Shown here piece after piece: positions 26,646 through 36,240 of a stretch of 64,000 nt of DNA. The stretch lies in NCBI GenBank assembly GCA_041908165.1, contig JAYRFV010000065.1:62001-126000 (forward strand). Direction: 5' to 3'. This DNA is from JACQZU01 sp041908165 (GTDB lineage Bacteria; Acidobacteriota; Holophagae; Holophagales; Holophagaceae). A program made the translations under genes and the position numbers. Each line of letters opens with the position of its first letter. Position 1 is the first letter of the stretch. Below the pieces are notes generated by a model. It was given only the letters and a program-made list of their open reading frames with translations, was not told the DNA's origin and ran no database searches.

Positions 26646-26678
26646 TGGTTGGAAATGGACCTCGCTATCCTGCTGGGT

Positions 26679-27245
26679 ATGCTCACCCGCGACGCTGCCT
26701 GGACCCTTCTGTGCGACTGGACCCCCAGCGAGAAGCTGAGGACCCACGCCCGCAGCGTGGAGATCGTCCTGCGCGACCTGGCGGTGCGCTGCGGCGAGGA
26801 CCCCGAGGCCTGGGGCCTCGCGGGCCTGCTCCACGACGCGGACTACGACCGCTGGCCCGAGACCCACCCCCAGCGGATCGTCGCCTGGCTGCGGGAGCGC
26901 GGCGAGGAGGCGGTGGCGCACGCCATCAGCGCCCACTACACGAACTGGGGCGTGGCCCACGACAGCCTGCTGGACAAGGCGCTGCTGGCCTCCGACGAGA
27001 TCACCGGGTTCGTGGTGGCCTGCGCGCTGATCCGCCCCGACCGCCTGGAATCCCTCGAACCGAAGAGCGTGAAGAAGCGCTTGAAGAGCCCCGCCTTCGC
27101 CGCGGGGGTGGACCGGGGCGAGGTGGCGGAGGGTTTCCGCATGCTGATCGAGGCGGTCGGCGGCAGCGAGGACGAGCACCTCGCCCGCATCATCGCCGCC
27201 CTCCGACCCCATGCGGCGGAACTGGGCCTGGCGCCGCCGGGGTGA
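26679..27245 (+). CDS. HD-domain protein (putative phosphohydrolase)
   Basis: 188 residues from MLTRDAAWTLLCDWTPSEKL. The HD core is visible: THARSVEIVL, AGLLHDADYDRWPETHPQ (HD pair), AHAISAHYTNW and LLASDEITGF (Asp ligand). This matches the small bacterial HDIG-like hydrolases found widely as single genes; the substrate is unknown. ATG 26655 and TTG 26649 are alternative upstream starts in the same frame; 26679 was chosen because homologues typically begin M-TRDEAL. It is divergent from glnA and convergent with the deacetylase gene across a repeat element. Confidence 0.82.
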   Translation: MLTRDAAWTLLCDWTPSEKLRTHARSVEIVLRDLAVRCGEDPEAWGLAGLLHDADYDRWPETHPQRIVAWLRERGEEAVAHAISAHYTNWGVAHDSLLDKALLASDEITGFVVACALIRPDRLESLEPKSVKKRLKSPAFAAGVDRGEVAEGFRMLIEAVGGSEDEHLARIIAALRPHAAELGLAPPG

Positions 27246-27259
27246 ATCCTGGAATTTTC

Positions 27260-27331
27260 TCCGCAGATTACGCAGATGGAAAGCCGGCCTGCACCATGAA
27301 GTGAATCTGTGTCATCTGCGGAATCTGCGGA
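27260..27331. repeat. Intergenic inverted-repeat element built of CGCAGAT words
   Basis: Left arm TCCGCAGATTACGCAGAT (27260-27277) and right arm ATCTGCGGAATCTGCGGA (27314-27331) are inverted repeats with one mismatch; a partial third word ATCTGTGTC (27305-27313) precedes the right arm. It lies between the convergent HD and deacetylase genes. Elements of this look recur in many bacterial genomes. It could work as a bidirectional terminator or mRNA 3'-end stem. Two elements of similar design occur at 48960 and 49926. Confidence 0.8.
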
Positions 27332-27372
27332 CCGATATCCATTGCTTTTCCACCCAGAATCACCGGACTGCC

Positions 27373-28284
27373 CTACTTGATCCCGAGCCGGTCCAGTTCC
27401 GCGATCTCGTGGTCGGCGTCGTCGAGGATCCGCTCGTAATCGGCGGGTTTCACGCCGAGGCTGCGGGCGATGCTGATGAGGAGGCTCTGGCCGGGCACCT
27501 GGCGCTCGGGCTGGAAGCCGTAGACCGGGTCGGCGTAGGCGGTCCCGGGCGGAACGATCTTCCAGCCCATGCCCTCGAACAGGCCCAGGGCGTCGTCGAG
27601 GAACAGCGCGTTCAGCAGGTTGTGGTGCAGCAGCAGCACCTGCGGGACCTCCCGCCCGAACAGCCTCAGCGCGAGCGCCCGGTAGGCCTCGGCGCGCTGC
27701 CGGAGGTGGGCGAGGTAGACCCGCCGCAACGGAGCCAGGTCCGCCTTCGGGTTCCGGGTCAGCACCTCCTTCAGGCGCTGGTCGATGCGCCAGTCGGAGG
27801 TGTCCAGGGCGACATGGGCGTTGCGGTAGCCCTGCGCCGCAAGCCACGACCGCATCCCGTCGCGCTTCTCCGGCGTGTTGCCTTCGCGCAGGAAGGTGAA
27901 GCGGAACCAGGGCCTGTATCCGGGCAGGGTGCGGATCACCGCGTCGCAGGCCAGCACCTCGGCCTGGTAGGCCGCCAGGGTGGTCGTCCCGGCGTTGAGG
28001 TCCGGATGCGTCACGGTGTGGTTGCCCACGGCGTGCCCGGCCTCGCCCCAGGCCCGGGCGAGGGCCAGCCCTTCGGGGCGGTCGGCACCGGCGCCGAGGG
28101 TGACGAACAGCGCCGCGGTGGCGCGGTGGGTCGCCAGGGCCTTCAGCAGCGCCTGGTTGCGCTCGGCCGGGGACAGCAGCGGCGTGGCGCCGAGCCGAGG
28201 CCCGTCGTCGAAGGTGAAGGCCACCGACTGCGCCCCGAGCAGCGGGCCCAGCAGAGCCAGCAGGACGGTCCGCAGGGGGTTCAC
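27373..28284 (-). CDS. Polysaccharide deacetylase (NodB-like), secreted
   Basis: 303 residues with a signal peptide (MNPLRTVLLALLGPLLGAQS) followed at once by motif 1 AFTFDDGP and motif 2 GNHTVTHPDL (H-x3-H metal ligands). The Arg motif region reads WFRFTFLREG instead of RPPYG, and LLLHHN supplies the late His motif. CE4 enzymes remove N- or O-acetyl groups from peptidoglycan or exopolysaccharide; a xylanase/chitooligosaccharide deacetylase role is possible. The start is GTG overlapping the lspA stop (GTGA), making it the third gene of an ileS-lspA-deacetylase unit. Confidence 0.88.
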   Translation of the reverse strand: MNPLRTVLLALLGPLLGAQSVAFTFDDGPRLGATPLLSPAERNQALLKALATHRATAALFVTLGAGADRPEGLALARAWGEAGHAVGNHTVTHPDLNAGTTTLAAYQAEVLACDAVIRTLPGYRPWFRFTFLREGNTPEKRDGMRSWLAAQGYRNAHVALDTSDWRIDQRLKEVLTRNPKADLAPLRRVYLAHLRQRAEAYRALALRLFGREVPQVLLLHHNLLNALFLDDALGLFEGMGWKIVPPGTAYADPVYGFQPERQVPGQSLLISIARSLGVKPADYERILDDADHEIAELDRLGIK

Positions 28285-28793
28285 GTCCGTTCCGCCGGAG
28301 CGGCCTTCAGCAGGGCCAGGCCGAGCAGGACCGCGCCGCACACGATGGCGGAGTCGGCGAGGTTGAAGGTCCAGTAGTGCCACTCCTGGATGCGGGTGAA
28401 CCCCAGGTTGAGGTCGCGCACGTAGACGTCGAGGAAGTCCACCACCGCGCCGTGCTGCAGGCGGTCGAGGCCGTTGCCGAGGATGCCGCCGAGGATGAGC
28501 CCGAGGGCGATGCGCTGCCGGCGCGGGGTCCCGGCGCGGAGGAACTCCCAGCCGAAGTAGCCCAGGGCGGCCAGGCCCGCGAGGGTGAAGAGCAGCGTGC
28601 GCAGGCCCCGCGGCGCCCCCTGCAGGCTGCCGAAGATGGCGCCGCTGTTGAAGCCGAGGGTGAGGTTGAAGCATCCGGGAATCACCGCCATCGACTGGTG
28701 CTCCGCGAGGGTCCTCAGCACCATCACCTTCGAGAGGAAGTCCGCCGCGAGCACGCCGAGCGGAAGCAGGAGCCAGGGCAGCCGGGACTTCAT
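28281..28793 (-). CDS. lspA: Lipoprotein signal peptidase (signal peptidase II)
   Basis: An inner-membrane aspartyl protease that removes prolipoprotein signal peptides. 170 residues with four TM helices. Motifs: NLTLGFNSGAIFG, GGILGNGLDRLQHGAVVDFLDVY (first Asp, cited in part) and TFNLADSAI (second Asp). Its ATG overlaps the ileS stop as ATGA, and the ileS-lspA pairing is a widespread arrangement. Lipoprotein substrates are encoded in this window at 34136 and 57679. Confidence 0.96.
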   Translation of the reverse strand: MKSRLPWLLLPLGVLAADFLSKVMVLRTLAEHQSMAVIPGCFNLTLGFNSGAIFGSLQGAPRGLRTLLFTLAGLAALGYFGWEFLRAGTPRRQRIALGLILGGILGNGLDRLQHGAVVDFLDVYVRDLNLGFTRIQEWHYWTFNLADSAIVCGAVLLGLALLKAAPAERT

Positions 28794-31654
28794 CCCTGCG
28801 CCCCGGCGCCGACCACGTCCGAGCAGCGCGGGCAGAGGTCCAGGTCCTCGCCCTTGCCGGCTCCGCCGCGGCGGTTCCAGCAGCGCGGGCACTTGGTCCC
28901 CGGGTGCGGCTCCACGGCGACGTCGAGTTCGGCGGCATCCTCCAGCAGCAGCCCGGAGACCACCAGCAGGTCCTCCGGGTTCTCGCCGAGCCTCTGCAGG
29001 AGCCCACGGTCGGCGCCGGGCAGCCGCAGGGTCACCATCGCGTCGAGGCCCGTGCCGATGGCCTTGGCGGCGCGGTGCGGCTCCATGGCCGCCTGCACGG
29101 CGTCGCGGATCTCCCAGAAGCGGCCCCAGAGGTCCAGGTCGGCCAGGGCCGGTCCCGGCTCCGGGAAGCGCTGCTCGAACACGCTGCCGCCCTTCTCGGT
29201 CTCGCCGCCGGGCAGGAACTCCCAGAACTCGTCGGCGGTGAAGCTCAGCAGGGGCGCCATCAGCACGGCCATGCCGCGGCCCAGCCGCCAGCACACGGTC
29301 TGGGCGCTGCGCCGCCGGTCCGAGTCCAGGGCGTCGCAGTAGAGGCGGTCCTTGAGGATCTCGAAGTAGCGGCTGGACAGTTCCTGCTGGCAGAAGGACA
29401 GCAGCGCCTGGGAGGCCGCCAGGAAGTCGTAGCGCAGGTAGGCGGCGCGCACCTCGCCGGCGAGGCGGCCGAAGGCCTGCCACGCCCAGCGGTCCACCGC
29501 GCTCCAGTCCGCCTCGGGGCGGGCGTCGCGGACGGGCAGGAAGTCGCCCAGGGCGCCGAGCAGGAACCGAAGGGTGTTGCGGATCTTGCGGTAGGCGTCG
29601 GCGTTGCGCTCCAGGATCTCCTTGCTGATCCGCACATCCTCGCTGTAGTCGCAGCTCGCCACCCACAGCCGCAGGATGTCGGCGCCGTAGGTCTTGAAGA
29701 CGTCCTCGGGCGTGACCACGTTGCCCAGGCTCTTGGACATCTTCTGGCCCTTGCCGTCGAGGACGAAGCCGTGGGTGACCACTGTCTCGTAGGGCTTGGC
29801 GCCGGTGGCGGCGAGGTTGAACAGGAGGCTGCTGTGGAACCAGCCGCGGTGCTGGTCGGAGCCCTCCAGGTAGATGAACTTCCCGTAGTCGGTCGGATCC
29901 AGCTCCGGGTGGGTGTCCGCCACCACCGCCGCGCTGACCCCGGAATCGATCCACACGTCGAGGATGTCGGTCTCCTTCTGGAAGGCCGCCGACCCGCACT
30001 GGGCGCACACGGCGCCGGCGGGCTTCAGCTGTTCCACCGGCAGGTCCGGCCAGGCCTCGATGCCGCCGGACTCGATCGCCGCGGCGGCCTTCTCGAAGAC
30101 CTCCGGCGCCACCAGCGGCGCCGAGCACTCGCTGCAGCGCAGCACGGTGATCGGCGTGCCCCAGGCGCGCTGGCGGCTGATGCACCAGTCCGGCCGCCCG
30201 GCGATCATGGCGTGGATGCGGTTGCGGCCCTGGGCCGGCACCCAGGTGGTGGCGTCCACGCCCGCCAGACCCAGTTCGCGCAGGCTCCTGCCAGAGCCGG
30301 CGAGTTCGTCGTCCATGGTGATGAACCATTGCTCGGTGGCGCGGAACAGGATCGGGGTCTTGGTCCGCCAGCAGTGCGGGTAGCTGTGCTGAAGCTTCTC
30401 CTCGTGGAGCAGGAAGCCCTTGTCGCGGTGGGCGAAGGGGTCGTTCCCGAGTCCGCGGAGGCGCTCCACCACCAGCGGATTGCTGTCGAAGATGTTCTTC
30501 CCTTCCAGTTCCGGATCGTTCACGGCGGGAGTGAAGCGGCCGTCGGGACCGACCAGCTGCAGCAGCCCCAGGTGGTGGGCCGAATTGAAGTCGTCGACGC
30601 CGTGGTCGGGGGCGGTGTGGACCAGCCCGGTGCCGGTGTCGGCGGTGACGTAGTCGGCCAGGAGCACCGGCGATTCCCGGTCGATCCAGGCGTGCCGGTA
30701 CTTGAGGGTCTGGAACTCGATGCCCTTGCGGATCCCGCGGATGTGCGCGGTGCTGTTGAGGCTGAGGTCGATCTTTCGGGCGAAGTCCTCCAGCAGCGGG
30801 ACCGCCACCACGTAATGGATCGGACGAACGCCCACGGTCGTGGCCACCACCGCGTACTCCATGTCCGGATGCAGGGCGATCGCCAGATTGCTGGGGAGCG
30901 TCCACGGCGTGGTGGTCCAGATCGGCAGGTACAGCGGGGTGGGCAGGTCCAGGCGCTGGGCCTCGGCGTCCGCCACCGGGAAGGCCACCGTGATCGCCGG
31001 GCTGGTCTTGTCGGCGTACTCCACCTCGGCCTCGGCCAGGGCGGTGCGCGCCCCGTAGCTCCAGTGCACGACCTTCAGCTTGCGGGTCACGGCACCGCGT
31101 TCGAACAGCCGGCCCAGGAGCCGCACCACCGAGGCCTCGTAGCTGGGCGCCATGGTCACGTAGGGCGCCTCCCAGGCGCCCAGCACGCCCAGCCGCTGGA
31201 AGCCGGTCCGCTGCGTCTCGATCCACTTCTGCGCGTAGGCCCGGCAGCGGGAGAGGAACTCGGCGCGGGGCATCTCCCGCCGCTTCGGGCCGAGGTCCTT
31301 CTCCACCGCGTGCTCGATCGGCAGGCCGTGGCAGTCCCAGCCCGGCACGTAGGGGCTCTCGTAGCCCTCCAGCCAGAGGGTCTTGACCACGAAGTCCTTG
31401 AGGATCTTGTTCAGGGCGTGGCCGATGTGGATGGCGCCGTTGGCGTAGGGCGGCCCGTCGTGGAGGATGGCCCGGCCGCGGCCCGTGCCCGCGGCGTTGT
31501 CCGCCCGGCGTCGTGCCTCGATCCGGTGGTAGAGCCCGGATTCCTTCCACTGCTCGACGCGCCTGGGCTCGCGCTGGGGCAGGTCCGCCTTCATCGGGAA
31601 GTCGGTCTTGGGGAGGTAGACGGTGTACTTCTTCCTGCCGCCGGTTTCGCTCAT
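28790..31654 (-). CDS. ileS: Isoleucyl-tRNA synthetase
   Basis: A 954-residue class I synthetase. HIGH-type motif in YANGAIHIGHALNK, KMSKS in GQKMSKSLGN, the CP1 editing domain between them (TTPWTLPSN, DTGTGLVHTAPDHG), and a C-terminal zinc finger CPRCWNRRG ... CPRCSDVV as in bacterial-type IleRS. The start MSETGGRKKY at 31654 fits the family; an upstream Met at 31681 (MRPLAHEGA) adds nine unconserved residues. First gene of the unit; no T-box leader was recognised in the 190 bases upstream. Confidence 0.97.
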   Translation of the reverse strand: MSETGGRKKYTVYLPKTDFPMKADLPQREPRRVEQWKESGLYHRIEARRRADNAAGTGRGRAILHDGPPYANGAIHIGHALNKILKDFVVKTLWLEGYESPYVPGWDCHGLPIEHAVEKDLGPKRREMPRAEFLSRCRAYAQKWIETQRTGFQRLGVLGAWEAPYVTMAPSYEASVVRLLGRLFERGAVTRKLKVVHWSYGARTALAEAEVEYADKTSPAITVAFPVADAEAQRLDLPTPLYLPIWTTTPWTLPSNLAIALHPDMEYAVVATTVGVRPIHYVVAVPLLEDFARKIDLSLNSTAHIRGIRKGIEFQTLKYRHAWIDRESPVLLADYVTADTGTGLVHTAPDHGVDDFNSAHHLGLLQLVGPDGRFTPAVNDPELEGKNIFDSNPLVVERLRGLGNDPFAHRDKGFLLHEEKLQHSYPHCWRTKTPILFRATEQWFITMDDELAGSGRSLRELGLAGVDATTWVPAQGRNRIHAMIAGRPDWCISRQRAWGTPITVLRCSECSAPLVAPEVFEKAAAAIESGGIEAWPDLPVEQLKPAGAVCAQCGSAAFQKETDILDVWIDSGVSAAVVADTHPELDPTDYGKFIYLEGSDQHRGWFHSSLLFNLAATGAKPYETVVTHGFVLDGKGQKMSKSLGNVVTPEDVFKTYGADILRLWVASCDYSEDVRISKEILERNADAYRKIRNTLRFLLGALGDFLPVRDARPEADWSAVDRWAWQAFGRLAGEVRAAYLRYDFLAASQALLSFCQQELSSRYFEILKDRLYCDALDSDRRRSAQTVCWRLGRGMAVLMAPLLSFTADEFWEFLPGGETEKGGSVFEQRFPEPGPALADLDLWGRFWEIRDAVQAAMEPHRAAKAIGTGLDAMVTLRLPGADRGLLQRLGENPEDLLVVSGLLLEDAAELDVAVEPHPGTKCPRCWNRRGGAGKGEDLDLCPRCSDVVGAGAQG

Positions 31655-31844
31655 GGCGCCCTCGTGCGCGAGGGGGCGCACCCAAGCGCCCCGAGTCCAG
31701 GTGGAGCCCCTAGTTGAACACGGCCACGCCCCGCGGGCAAACCGGGAGTCCGGTCCATGGGTTCACCAGCGCGCGGCCGGGTCCTCGTCTATCCTCCGCT
31801 CGGCACGGGCACCGTTGCGCGAGACCGCCCGCCTGAGAGGCCGG

Positions 31845-32369
31845 CTAAGCTTCCGGAACCGTCAGCACCACCAGCGGCGCCGCCGTTTCCACCGCCGCGC
31901 CCTCCTGGACGAAGATCTTGGTCACCGTGCCGGTGGCGGTGGACTTGTACTCGTTCTGCATCTTCATCGCTTCGAGGATGAGGAGGGTCTGGCCCTCCTC
32001 GACCTTCTCGCCCTCGGCGACCAGGATCTTGACGACCTTGCCCGGCATGGGGGCGGTCAAGGTGCCTCCGCCGCCGGCAGCGCCGCCGGCCGCAGCCAGC
32101 AGCATCTTCATCGGATCAGCCAGCTGGAACTCGTAGGCCCCGTCGAACAGGGTCGCGCGGTAGGCGTGGGTATCGGGATCCGGTCCGCGCATCGGATCGA
32201 TGTTCACGTCGACCGACTTGCCGTCGATCACCACCGAGTAGCAGTGGGGCTCCACCTCCCGGATGTCCACCGGGATCACTTCGCCATTCCAGGTCATCGT
32301 GGTCACGCCGTTGATCCGGGTGAACTCCAGCTCGACCTTCTCCTTGCCGATCGTCAGTGTCCGTTTCAT
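31845..32369 (-). CDS. Biotin carboxyl carrier protein (biotinyl domain)
   Basis: 174 residues. The C-terminal 75 residues form a biotinyl/lipoyl domain: APMPGKVVKILVAEGEKV and LEAMKMQNE, with the biotinylated Lys136 in the canonical EAMKM. A Gly/Ala-rich hinge (residues 92-103) separates it from an N-terminal beta-rich part of about 85 residues. This architecture resembles the carrier subunit of propionyl/methylcrotonyl-CoA or oxaloacetate/pyruvate carboxylases more than AccB. AGAGG precedes the ATG at 32369. It lies 156 bases downstream of the biotin carboxylase gene on the same strand. Confidence 0.9.
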   Translation of the reverse strand: MKRTLTIGKEKVELEFTRINGVTTMTWNGEVIPVDIREVEPHCYSVVIDGKSVDVNIDPMRGPDPDTHAYRATLFDGAYEFQLADPMKMLLAAAGGAAGGGGTLTAPMPGKVVKILVAEGEKVEEGQTLLILEAMKMQNEYKSTATGTVTKIFVQEGAAVETAAPLVVLTVPEA

Positions 32370-32525
32370 CTCGATCCTCTGCCCTTCCCTGTTCCCGTTT
32401 CGTTTTGTGCATTGTTTTGGTACCTGTGAACTCAAGCGTGGGGCGGCTCAGCCGACCCCGAGCGCGGGGGTCCGGGGTGGTCCGCCACTGCGGTGTGCGC
32501 GCAGCGCGGAACCCCCGGAAAGACG

Positions 32526-34016
<1,491 letters not shown>

Positions 34017-34135
34017 CTGGTCCCCCTCGGTTCCTTCAGGTTCATGCCCCGCGGGCGGCGGACCGCCCGTGCACCCATTCAACGCACTGCGGCTCTCGTC
34101 CGGATCGTCCACTGCCCCTTCGCACCCAGCCCCGC

Positions 34136-34627
34136 ATGGGAGCCCGCGAGCTTCTGGTGCATGATGGTTCCGTGCATGCCCCTAGCCTAGCAAGGCGTCT
34201 CTGCCGCATTTCCCTCGCCGTGGTGATGGTCATCACGACTTGGGCCTGCGGCCGCAAGGGGGACCCCGTGCCGAGACCCAGGGCCCTTCCCGCGGCCTGC
34301 AGGGTCCAGCCCGTCACGCTCCGCAGACTGGCGGTGACGCTGCCTTCGGTCGACGTGGCCGGCGCGGGGCTCGCCGGCGTCGAGCGCGTCCGTGTCTACT
34401 ACCTTCCGGTGGGGACGACGCTCCCCTCGGCGTCCGAGGTCGTGGCGAAAGGCGAGGTCGTCCTCGAGCGGAGCCGGCCGGACCTCCCCGGTCCGGGCGG
34501 AACGCTGGAACTCGACCTCGGCGGGTTCCGCCGGCCTCGCGGCTGGCTGGTGGTGGTGGCGGTGCGGGTCGGCGAGGTGGTCGGGGACCCAGGCACGGTC
34601 CAGCCCTGGCTGGATCCTGAGCTCTAG
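34136..34627 (+). CDS. Small lipoprotein with FN3-like domain
   Basis: Up to 163 residues. A hydrophobic segment ending VITTWAC-GRKGDP gives a lipobox with Cys38, followed by CGRKGDPVPRP, similar to the CG-KGP/DP-P starts of many small lipoproteins. The remaining 110 residues are beta-rich (LRRLAVTLPSVD, VERVRVYYLPVG, WLVVVAVRVGE), like a single fibronectin type III domain. The start is uncertain: GTG at 34157 or 34172 would give a more usual 25-30-residue signal. It is divergent from the biotin carboxylase gene. Unknown role; envelope location inferred. Confidence 0.65.
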   Translation: MGARELLVHDGSVHAPSLARRLCRISLAVVMVITTWACGRKGDPVPRPRALPAACRVQPVTLRRLAVTLPSVDVAGAGLAGVERVRVYYLPVGTTLPSASEVVAKGEVVLERSRPDLPGPGGTLELDLGGFRRPRGWLVVVAVRVGEVVGDPGTVQPWLDPEL

Positions 34628-34868
34628 GTCCACCCGGGCCACCCCATGACACGCCTGTGACGCAGCGCCGGCGCGGGTTTCCGTTCAATCCGGCCGCCCC
34701 GGCTGGCAGGGCCTCCGCCCCTGGCTCCTGCGGTTTCGCCCCCGGAGCCGGGCGCGATTCCTCCGCCGGGAGGATCCTTCCGGCATCCCAACCGTCGTAG
34801 CCCCTGGGCGCGACAGATCTTTCCAAAATCCTCCCCGGGTCATCACCGGGCTCCGTCCTGGAGGCACC

Positions 34869-35432
34869 ATGCGCACCCTGCCCCACTTCCTCGGAACCGC
34901 CGCCATCGCCCTCGCCGGGATGGCCGTCCAGGCCTCCGAGTTCACCCCGCTCCTGTCGGTCACGCAGGCGACCTGGCCCGGCCGGAACCACATCGGCGTG
35001 GTCTGCGACTACGCCGTGAGCAAGGACCACATCGAGGGCCTCCGCCAGGCCGCCGGCGCCGGTTCGAAGATCACCGTGGTGGACGCCCGCCGCGAGAGCC
35101 AGCTGCCCGGCGCCCGCGCCGCCCTCGTCGACCGCCAGGCGGACTACCTGGTCCTGCTGCCCAGCGGCGGCATCTACAGCGAGGGCAACTTCTGGAGCAC
35201 CCGGCTGGTGCGCAGCCTGGCGATGTCGGGCATCCCCAGCATCGGCACCAGCACGCGTTCCCTGAAGCAGGGCGCGGTCTTCGCCGTGGGTGAAGGCACC
35301 GGCTGGACCCTGCAGGTGACCGACCGCCTGGTCGGAACCATCTCCGTGGAACTGCCGCAGAAGGGGCAGGTCTTCCGGGGAGGGGGCAGCACCGAGCTGG
35401 CCACCCTGAGCATCGTCGAGCTCAAGGACTGA
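34869..35432 (+). CDS. Periplasmic protein resembling ABC substrate-binding proteins
   Basis: 187 residues with a signal peptide (MRTLPHFLGTAAIALAGMAVQA). Alternating beta/alpha elements follow: IGVVCDYAVSKDHIEGLRQAA, KITVVDAR, DYLVLLPSGGIYSEG, SGIPSIGTSTRSLKQGAVFAVGEG and a hydrophobic end. The fold suggested is one lobe of an ABC-type sugar/tryptophan substrate-binding protein (ABC_sub_bind-like) or a YfiR-like periplasmic protein, but it is shorter than these. The function is unknown. Single gene with its own 240-base leader, in which I see no gene, and a 12-bp hairpin downstream. Confidence 0.7.
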   Translation: MRTLPHFLGTAAIALAGMAVQASEFTPLLSVTQATWPGRNHIGVVCDYAVSKDHIEGLRQAAGAGSKITVVDARRESQLPGARAALVDRQADYLVLLPSGGIYSEGNFWSTRLVRSLAMSGIPSIGTSTRSLKQGAVFAVGEGTGWTLQVTDRLVGTISVELPQKGQVFRGGGSTELATLSIVELKD

Positions 35433-35450
35433 CTCCGGCCGATTCCCTTC

Positions 35451-35479
35451 CGTGGGCCCCGCTCCTCGCGGGGCCCACG
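35451..35479. terminator. 12-bp hairpin between convergent genes
   Basis: Perfect stem CGTGGGCCCCGC/GCGGGGCCCACG with loop TCCTC, 18 bases after the 34869 gene and 12 bases from the LytTR gene end. There is no T-run on either side, so it may be a processing or stabilising stem serving both strands. Confidence 0.55.
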
Positions 35480-35491
35480 CATGCGCATGCC

Positions 35492-36235
35492 CTATTGGCC
35501 TTCGGAGAACTGCTCGCGGAAGGTGCGGCTGAGGGTGAGCCGGGTGCCGTCGCGCATCAGCACCAGCATGTCGCCTCCGGTCCAGCTCTGCAGTTCGCGG
35601 ACGCAGTCGAGGTTGACGATGGCGCTGCGGTGGATGCGGCGGAACTGGCGCGGGTCGAGCCGCTCGAGGATGCCGGCCATGGTCTGCCGCATGAGGTGGG
35701 ACTCGCCCTCCACGTGCAGGCGGACGTAGTTGTCCTCGGCCTCGATCCACTGGATGGCGGCGGCCTTCACCAGGACGTAGCGGTCCCCGTTGCGCACCAG
35801 GAAGCGGTCCGGCAATGGACGGTCCTTGCGCATCTCCGCGAGCAGCGACTCGAAGGGCGGGGGACCCTGCAGCGGCCTGCCCCGCCACTCCCGGACCCGC
35901 GCCAGGGCCCGCTGGAACCGCTCGCGGTCGAAGGGCTTGAGCAGGTAGTCCAGGGCATGCACCTCGAAGGCGCGCAACGCGTGCTGGTCGTAGGCCGTCA
36001 CGAACAGGGTGGCCGGCATCCGCTCGACGCCGATGGCGTCGACCACCGCGAAGCCGTCCAGCTCGGGCATCTGCACGTCCAGGAAGACCAGGTCGGGCTT
36101 CAGCTCGTCGATGAGCCGCACGGCATCCAGCCCGTTCCCCGCCTCCCCGGCCACCTCGACGTCGGTCTCGTCGAGGAGCAGCTGGCGGATCCTCTGCCGC
36201 GCCAGGGGCTCGTCGTCCACCAGTAGGGCGCGCAT
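35492..36235 (-). CDS. LytTR-family response regulator
   Basis: 247 residues. An N-terminal receiver (1-120) with VDDEP and phospho-acceptor Asp53 in VFLDVQMP, Thr in FVTAYD and Lys in LLKPFD; a linker; then a LytTR DNA-binding domain (about 140-245) with NGDRYVLVKAAAIQWIEAEDNYVRLH (cited in part), MAGILERLDPRQFRRIHRSAIVN and LTLSRTFR. It is five bases downstream of the LytS-type kinase gene and surely its partner. LytTR/LytS pairs commonly control exopolysaccharide, autolysis or metabolite-uptake genes; targets are unknown here. A longer frame upstream lies within the kinase gene and was not used. Confidence 0.95.
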   Translation of the reverse strand: MRALLVDDEPLARQRIRQLLLDETDVEVAGEAGNGLDAVRLIDELKPDLVFLDVQMPELDGFAVVDAIGVERMPATLFVTAYDQHALRAFEVHALDYLLKPFDRERFQRALARVREWRGRPLQGPPPFESLLAEMRKDRPLPDRFLVRNGDRYVLVKAAAIQWIEAEDNYVRLHVEGESHLMRQTMAGILERLDPRQFRRIHRSAIVNLDCVRELQSWTGGDMLVLMRDGTRLTLSRTFREQFSEGQ

Positions 36236-36240
36236 GGGGC

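Noticed and set aside
28904..31717. A 937-codon plus-strand open frame opposite ileS
   Set aside because: Antisense shadow; ileS has all synthetase motifs on the minus strand.
31655..31844. Possible T-box leader of ileS
   Set aside because: No specifier hairpin, T-box sequence or terminator could be recognised in the upstream region.
34628..34868. Possible riboswitch in the 240-base leader before the 34869 gene
   Set aside because: GC-rich partial stems are present, but no consensus of a known riboswitch class could be matched.
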